Assembly: GCA_036924085.1 (NCBI GenBank)
Contig: JAVGWX010000007.1
Location: 73,671,948 to 73,735,947, forward strand
Length of the DNA stretch: 64,000 nt
From: Ariolimax columbianus
Lineage: Eukaryota > Mollusca > Gastropoda > Stylommatophora > Arionidae
Direction of reading: 5' to 3'
Translations under genes and position numbers: made by a program
The notes under the pieces: model-generated
Seen by the model: the letters and a program-made list of their open reading frames with translations, nothing else
Told to the model about the DNA's origin: nothing
Database searches by the model: none
In this document: positions 59,762-64,000 of the stretch, piece by piece
Position numbering within the stretch: position 1 is the first letter of the stretch
Layout: each line of letters begins with the position of its first letter

Positions 59762-60037
59762 CATGGTGACAGTAAGATAATATGTAGGATATTAGCGAAT
59801 AGCATCGGTCTGTTAACATTTAGATAGTAAGATTTTATGTAGTACATTACAGCTTGCTATTAGGTCTGCTAACATTTAAAAAGAAAGATTTTATATTAGG
59901 ACATTAGAGCTTGGTGTTAGTCTGTTGACATGGAGACTGTAAAATGCTATGAATGACATTAAAACATGTGGATAGTACAATATCATGTAGGATAGCAAAG
60001 CTCAGAGTCCGGCTGATGACATGGGTACAGTAAGATA

Positions 60038-60094
60038 TCTTCTTCGAAGTACGCTGTCAGACATCAACGTGAATTTGTTGAAGAAGAAGAAGAA
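60038..60094 (-). mobile_element. Short Nimb-like 3' end, copy 3
   Basis: Identical in layout, with GTAAGATA at 60030-60037 and 60095-60102. Confidence 0.65.
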
Positions 60095-61667
60095 GTAAGA
60101 TAGTGTGTAGGAAATTAAATCTTACTGTCGGTTTGTTAACACGTGGATAATAAGATATTATTTTTAACAGTAAAGCATGGTGTCTGCTTGTTAACATGTA
60201 GATAGTAAGATATTATGTAGGGCATTCAAGCTCTGTGTTGGTCAGTTGACTTGTGAATAGTAAGATACTCTGTAGGACATTCAAGCTCTGTGTTGGCCAG
60301 TTGACTTGTGAATAGTAAGATACTCTGTAAGACATTCAAGCTCTGTGTTGGCCTGTTTACATGTGGATAGTAAGATACTCTGTAAGACATTCAAGCTATG
60401 TGTTTGCCTGTTGACATGTGGATAGTAAAATACTCTGTAGGACATTCAAGCTCTGTGTTGGCCTGTTGACATGTGGATAGTAGGATACTCTGTAAGACAT
60501 TCAAGCTATGTTGCCCAATTGACATGTGGATAGTAAAATACTATGTAGGACATTAAAGCTCTGTGTTGGCCTGTTGACATGTGGATAGTAAGATAATCTG
60601 TAGGACATTCAAGCTATGTGCTTGCCTGTTGACATGTGGATAGTAAAATACTCTGTAGCACATTCAAGCTCTACGTTGGCCTGTTAACATGTGGATAGTA
60701 AGATACTCTGTAGCACATTAAAGCTCTGTCTTGGCCTGTTGACATGTGGATAGTAAGATACTCTGTAGGACATTCAAGCTCTGTGTTGGCCTGTTAACAT
60801 GTGTATAGTAATATACTCTGTAGCACATTAAAGCTCTGTCTTGGCCTGTTGACATGTGGATAGTAAGATACTCTGTAAGACATTCAAGCTCTGTGTTGGC
60901 CTGTTAACATGTGGTTAATAAGATACTATGTAGAACATTCAAGCTCTGTGTTGGCCTGTTAACATATGGATAGTAAGATACTCTGTAGCATATTAAAGCT
61001 CTGTCTTGGCCTGTTGAAATGTGGATAGTAAGATACTCTGTAAGACATTTAAACTCTGTTTTGGCCTGTTAACATGGTGGCAGTAAGGAACTATGTAGGA
61101 CATCAATGTTTTGGGTAAGTCTAACATCTGGATAGTGGATACTGTGCAGTGCATTCAATCTACAGTTGGTTTGTTAATATGTGGATTGTAAGATCCTCTG
61201 TAAGACATTAAAGCTGTCTATCAGTCTGATGCCATTGGGATTGTACAATACTTTGAAGAAGAATAAAACTTGGTATTGGTCTGTTAATATATAGATAGCA
61301 AATTACAATGTAGGACTGTAAAGTTTCGAGTCAGTGAACTTATGTTTAATGGGGATAGTGCGATACTTTGTAGGACAATACCGTTTTTTGTCTGTTTGTT
61401 AATATTCATATAGTAAGGTATTATATAAAAGACTGTTACCATGTGCTTAGGTAGATACTGTGTAGGACATACAAATTTAATGCTGGTATGATAGTCTGTG
61501 GATAGTAAGATTCTATATATAGGACATTAAAACTTGATGTAGCATAGTAAGATACTAGATAGGACTGTAATGCCACAGGGTCATCTTCCCTTGTAGAATT
61601 ACAGGTCTACTAAGACTAAGATTAATATAAACACATAATCTTACAAATACTATTTCTTTTGTTGCAG

Positions 61668-61845
61668 ATTCTGCACTTTACACTATACGAAATACAAGAC
61701 CTCACCACTAATGGAGTCTCCCGCGGAACACCTGGCTGAGACATTTCGATTCTACTCCGTCTTCCTCCACGCTGCCCGAGACTCACCAAACGTTGCCGTG
61801 GACGATCAATACGAAAGACAATGGTTGAGTATGAGGATTACCTGA
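61668..61845 (+). other. Possible terminal exon, copy 3
   Basis: Same as copy 2, with a CAG acceptor and AEH. No frameshift separates the three copies in this stretch. Confidence 0.3.
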
Positions 61846-61913
61846 CTTGACTTAAACACAAGGCAACGACTCTAGCTGGCTATCTATCTTCTCGGCACAC
61901 CCCCCCCCCCCCA

Positions 61914-62112
61914 TGCCATCAGAACACATTTTGCAGCCCTGCCCATCGTTTACCGACAAGAAGTAGCATTTGGCAATAACAAGTGTCCTTCCACGAGTAG
62001 CTGTACAGAAGTGCTCGGACCCTCAAGTCAACTGCTGCCTTCGTTAGAGTAAGTGAATTCGAGGTCTGAAGACGAACAAGGAAGATCTCTTTTCTTGACA
62101 TTTTTCGCGCCA
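61914..62112 (+). mobile_element. Second Nimb-like subfamily 3' end, copy 3
   Basis: Same fragment, keeping ATGCCATC as in copy 1, with a C-run of intermediate length. Confidence 0.65.
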
Positions 62113-62329
62113 GCCGAAGCACATCAGTACAAGTACAGTCAACCTCCATCAAGATGATTTCAGCAAAAAGCTTTGCATGATCTTGCAGTAGGAGTTTATG
62201 TAACAGTTTACTTGCATAATGAGGTTGCTATCCTCATGCACAACTCTCTTTAGTCGCGCCTTTCAATATATGCATGGAGTTCAATCAATCAAATCAGAAC
62301 AAAAAGGCATAGCTTTAAATGAAATAAAG

Positions 62330-62552
62330 TAAGGTCAAGATTGGATATTTGGAAATATTTCTTTAGTCAGAGAGGGGGGAATGCTTGGAATGCATTTCCA
62401 AGGAAGTGATGGAAGCAGAGGCAGTTGATGCATTTAAGAATACATTAGATGCGCATAGCTTATTGAGCAAGGAAATGTAAATGAAACTGGTTGCGTACAG
62501 ACTCTGCATAGTCTTCTAAACCAGTATAAAGACGTTAAGTTAAGTTAAATCA
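62330..62552 (+). mobile_element. CR1-like 3' end, copy 3
   Basis: Same insertion, identical by eye to copy 1 in the coding part. Confidence 0.85.
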
Positions 62553-63191
62553 AGATCACTCATCTCTTTTTGTTGAAGCACAGGTCCAGCATTGTATTTG
62601 ACTTACCATAACCAGCTTTTAGGAAAGATTTTTTCTAGTTATTTGCAGTAGGTAAGCGATAATTTGTACATTTTGAGATTGCCATATCCATGGACAACTC
62701 TTAGTCCTCGCGTTCAACATGCAATTAATGTTTTGGCCACTCAGGAGAAATACATACATAGCTCACATTAAGATTGTTTGCCCTTGACCTACTGTGACAG
62801 TACTATGTGGCGGTTATATTCTACCATTCTCAGTAAGGGACCCCGGATACACTATGGGAGGTCATGTTATTGATAGATTTGAAACAAGCAGCGATAACGA
62901 TAGAAAAGATATGAATTTGGAATTGCATGTGTTAAGCTTTTATAGAAGTGTTCATACGTGGTTGCGAAGTTTCGATGGCTCACAAACAAAACATGTCTGT
63001 GTTCAGATTCCTGATCTGACAGGGTCGTACACCTATTAAATGTCGTGCTGAATATGGTTTAACCAGGCTCTAAAGTACAAAACACAGAACAATATACTGC
63101 CTCTTAGGAACCACGGTAAACGAGGTGAAAAAAAGAAATATAGCTTTTTAGTGTTTTCTCCAGTATCGCATTCTGTTTTTTTATTATATGG
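62553..63191. other. Unassigned segment, copy 3
   Basis: Matches 18516-19154 and keeps the TAA of copy 1. Confidence 0.5.
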
Positions 63192-63777
63192 CTTGCTGGC
63201 TTAGGGTCGTTCGTTCTCAATCTTGCACCACCAAGCCCTGATATGGCTTAAATAGCAGAATGTTGTCCAGAGAACGGAATGCAAATATGCTGATCGGTGT
63301 GGACTGCACAGAACACGGCCAGGCACTTGAGCATCCGTGGTCAACCACTGCACGCGAGCTCATATCCAGTCGTCCTGACTTGTCTTGCCACTGGTTAAAG
63401 TTGGACTCGAGCGAGAGAGTGTGGTCGACAAACTGCGCAACCCTTTCTCACTTAAAGGAAATTCATCGCGCAAGTCATTCTTTTTTCATGTATCCAGTAC
63501 TAACACAGTCGAGTCCTGTGACGACGGGCGAGAAGAGAGCGTAGGTCCACTGACAAGCTAAACTACAGTCAAAAAGCTGCGTCAGTTGCGGGACACCTTG
63601 CTGAGCAATAAAGCGGCTGAGGTACATGGGTTTGCTGACAACCATGATCACCGCCTCGCGAAGCAAACTTTCTCTGCTTTCACTGACTGCGAATATGCAG
63701 TTCCCATCTTCCCACCCATCCACAACCCGGATTTACAGAATACTCGACTGGATGGACTGGCTGGGTGCAAAAAGTAA
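63192..63777 (+). mobile_element. RTE-like pieces, copy 3
   Basis: Same, with HGFADNHD as in copy 2 and AFTDCEYAV as in copy 1. Confidence 0.45.
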
Positions 63778-64000
63778 AGGCTCGTGATGGACGAAAAACA
63801 TTGTGATTGACCCTGACGCAACGTCCTGGACAATATGGTGTGCTTGACCGGACTAGCGTCTCAGTTACCCACATATATTATCTTATATATCACTAACCTC
63901 TAGCTGATTGCTAGCATAACCGGCACTTCTGAAATTATGCAATGATGTTTATAAATGAAAATAGTATTTGTTAGATCTACGTCAACAATAAAGTCACATT

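Larger units (their letters stand above)
56092..61573 (+). repeat. 55-bp minisatellite array with insertions, copy 3
   Basis: Total length is near copy 1 but with a different history. The 133-bp block region is short, the 57-bp block is triple as in copy 2, and a unit with GTTGACTTGTGAATAG is doubled at 60240-60310. Multi-unit blocks around the TTGGGTTAG variant present in copies 1 and 2 are missing here. Confidence 0.95.
44001..64000 (+). repeat. 22-kb tandem macrosatellite unit, copy 3 (cut by window end)
   Basis: This is the third period, truncated at 64000 at a point corresponding to about 19963 in copy 1. Its minisatellite is close to copy 1 in total length but differs in composition. 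It has the third 57-bp block shared with copy 2 and a doubled unit at 60240-60310. A 22-bp deletion at about 54287 is private to this copy. The array very likely continues beyond the window. Confidence 0.95.

Noticed and set aside
1..64000. An integrated virus, plasmid or giant DNA transposon as the 22-kb unit
   Set aside because: No capsid, integrase, transposase, family-B polymerase or terminal inverted repeats were seen; only LINE and SINE remnants.

Overview
The window is eukaryotic repeat-rich DNA, most likely from an invertebrate animal. A mollusc or another lophotrochozoan is plausible because the dominant retroelement resembles the Nimb/I-type elements known from snails, but that is inference. 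No intact host gene, rRNA, functional tRNA or prokaryotic feature was found. Nearly every recognisable protein segment is a decayed piece of a non-LTR retrotransposon.

The main feature is a direct head-to-tail array of a ~22-kb unit. Copy 1 is 1-21654, copy 2 is 21655-44000 and copy 3 is 44001-64000, cut by the window end. The true unit edges cannot be placed because the sequence runs through each junction without a break. The copies are nearly identical by eye, yet each has its own substitutions and indels. Most of the length difference (21654 versus 22346 bp) comes from an internal minisatellite.

Layout of one unit, in copy-1 coordinates: 1-798 unidentified; 799-1090 minus-strand 3' end of a CR1-like element whose tail has grown into a 26-bp array; 1287-1346 G-rich tract; 1428-1470 TTC tract, the tail of the next element; 1471-5023 minus-strand Nimb/I-like element (endonuclease, RT, RNase H, zinc knuckle) with stops and frameshifts; 5085-5259 purine GAA tract; 5260-6299 mostly unidentified; 6300-6674 minus-strand C-terminus of an RTE-like element; 6693-8634 plus-strand CR1-like element lacking the RT palm; 8639-8790 minus-strand jockey-like RT scrap; 8803-9350 plus-strand internally deleted Nimb-like element; 9351-12112 AT-rich and unassigned; 12113-17535 a ~55-bp minisatellite carrying a tRNA-derived SINE, a tiny Nimb 3' end and one other insert; 17630-17807 a possible terminal exon with a splice acceptor; 17877-18515 two retroelement 3' ends; 19155-19740 RTE-like pieces; 20019-21600 four more retroelement fragments in both orientations.

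Every insertion visible in one copy is present at the same site in the others, so the elements accumulated first and the 22-kb block was amplified later. The minisatellite has kept changing since then. I found no new protein-coding system. The notable items are the macrosatellite itself, the SINE and Nimb insertions with target duplications inside the minisatellite, the birth of a tandem array from a retroelement tail, and the possible exon.
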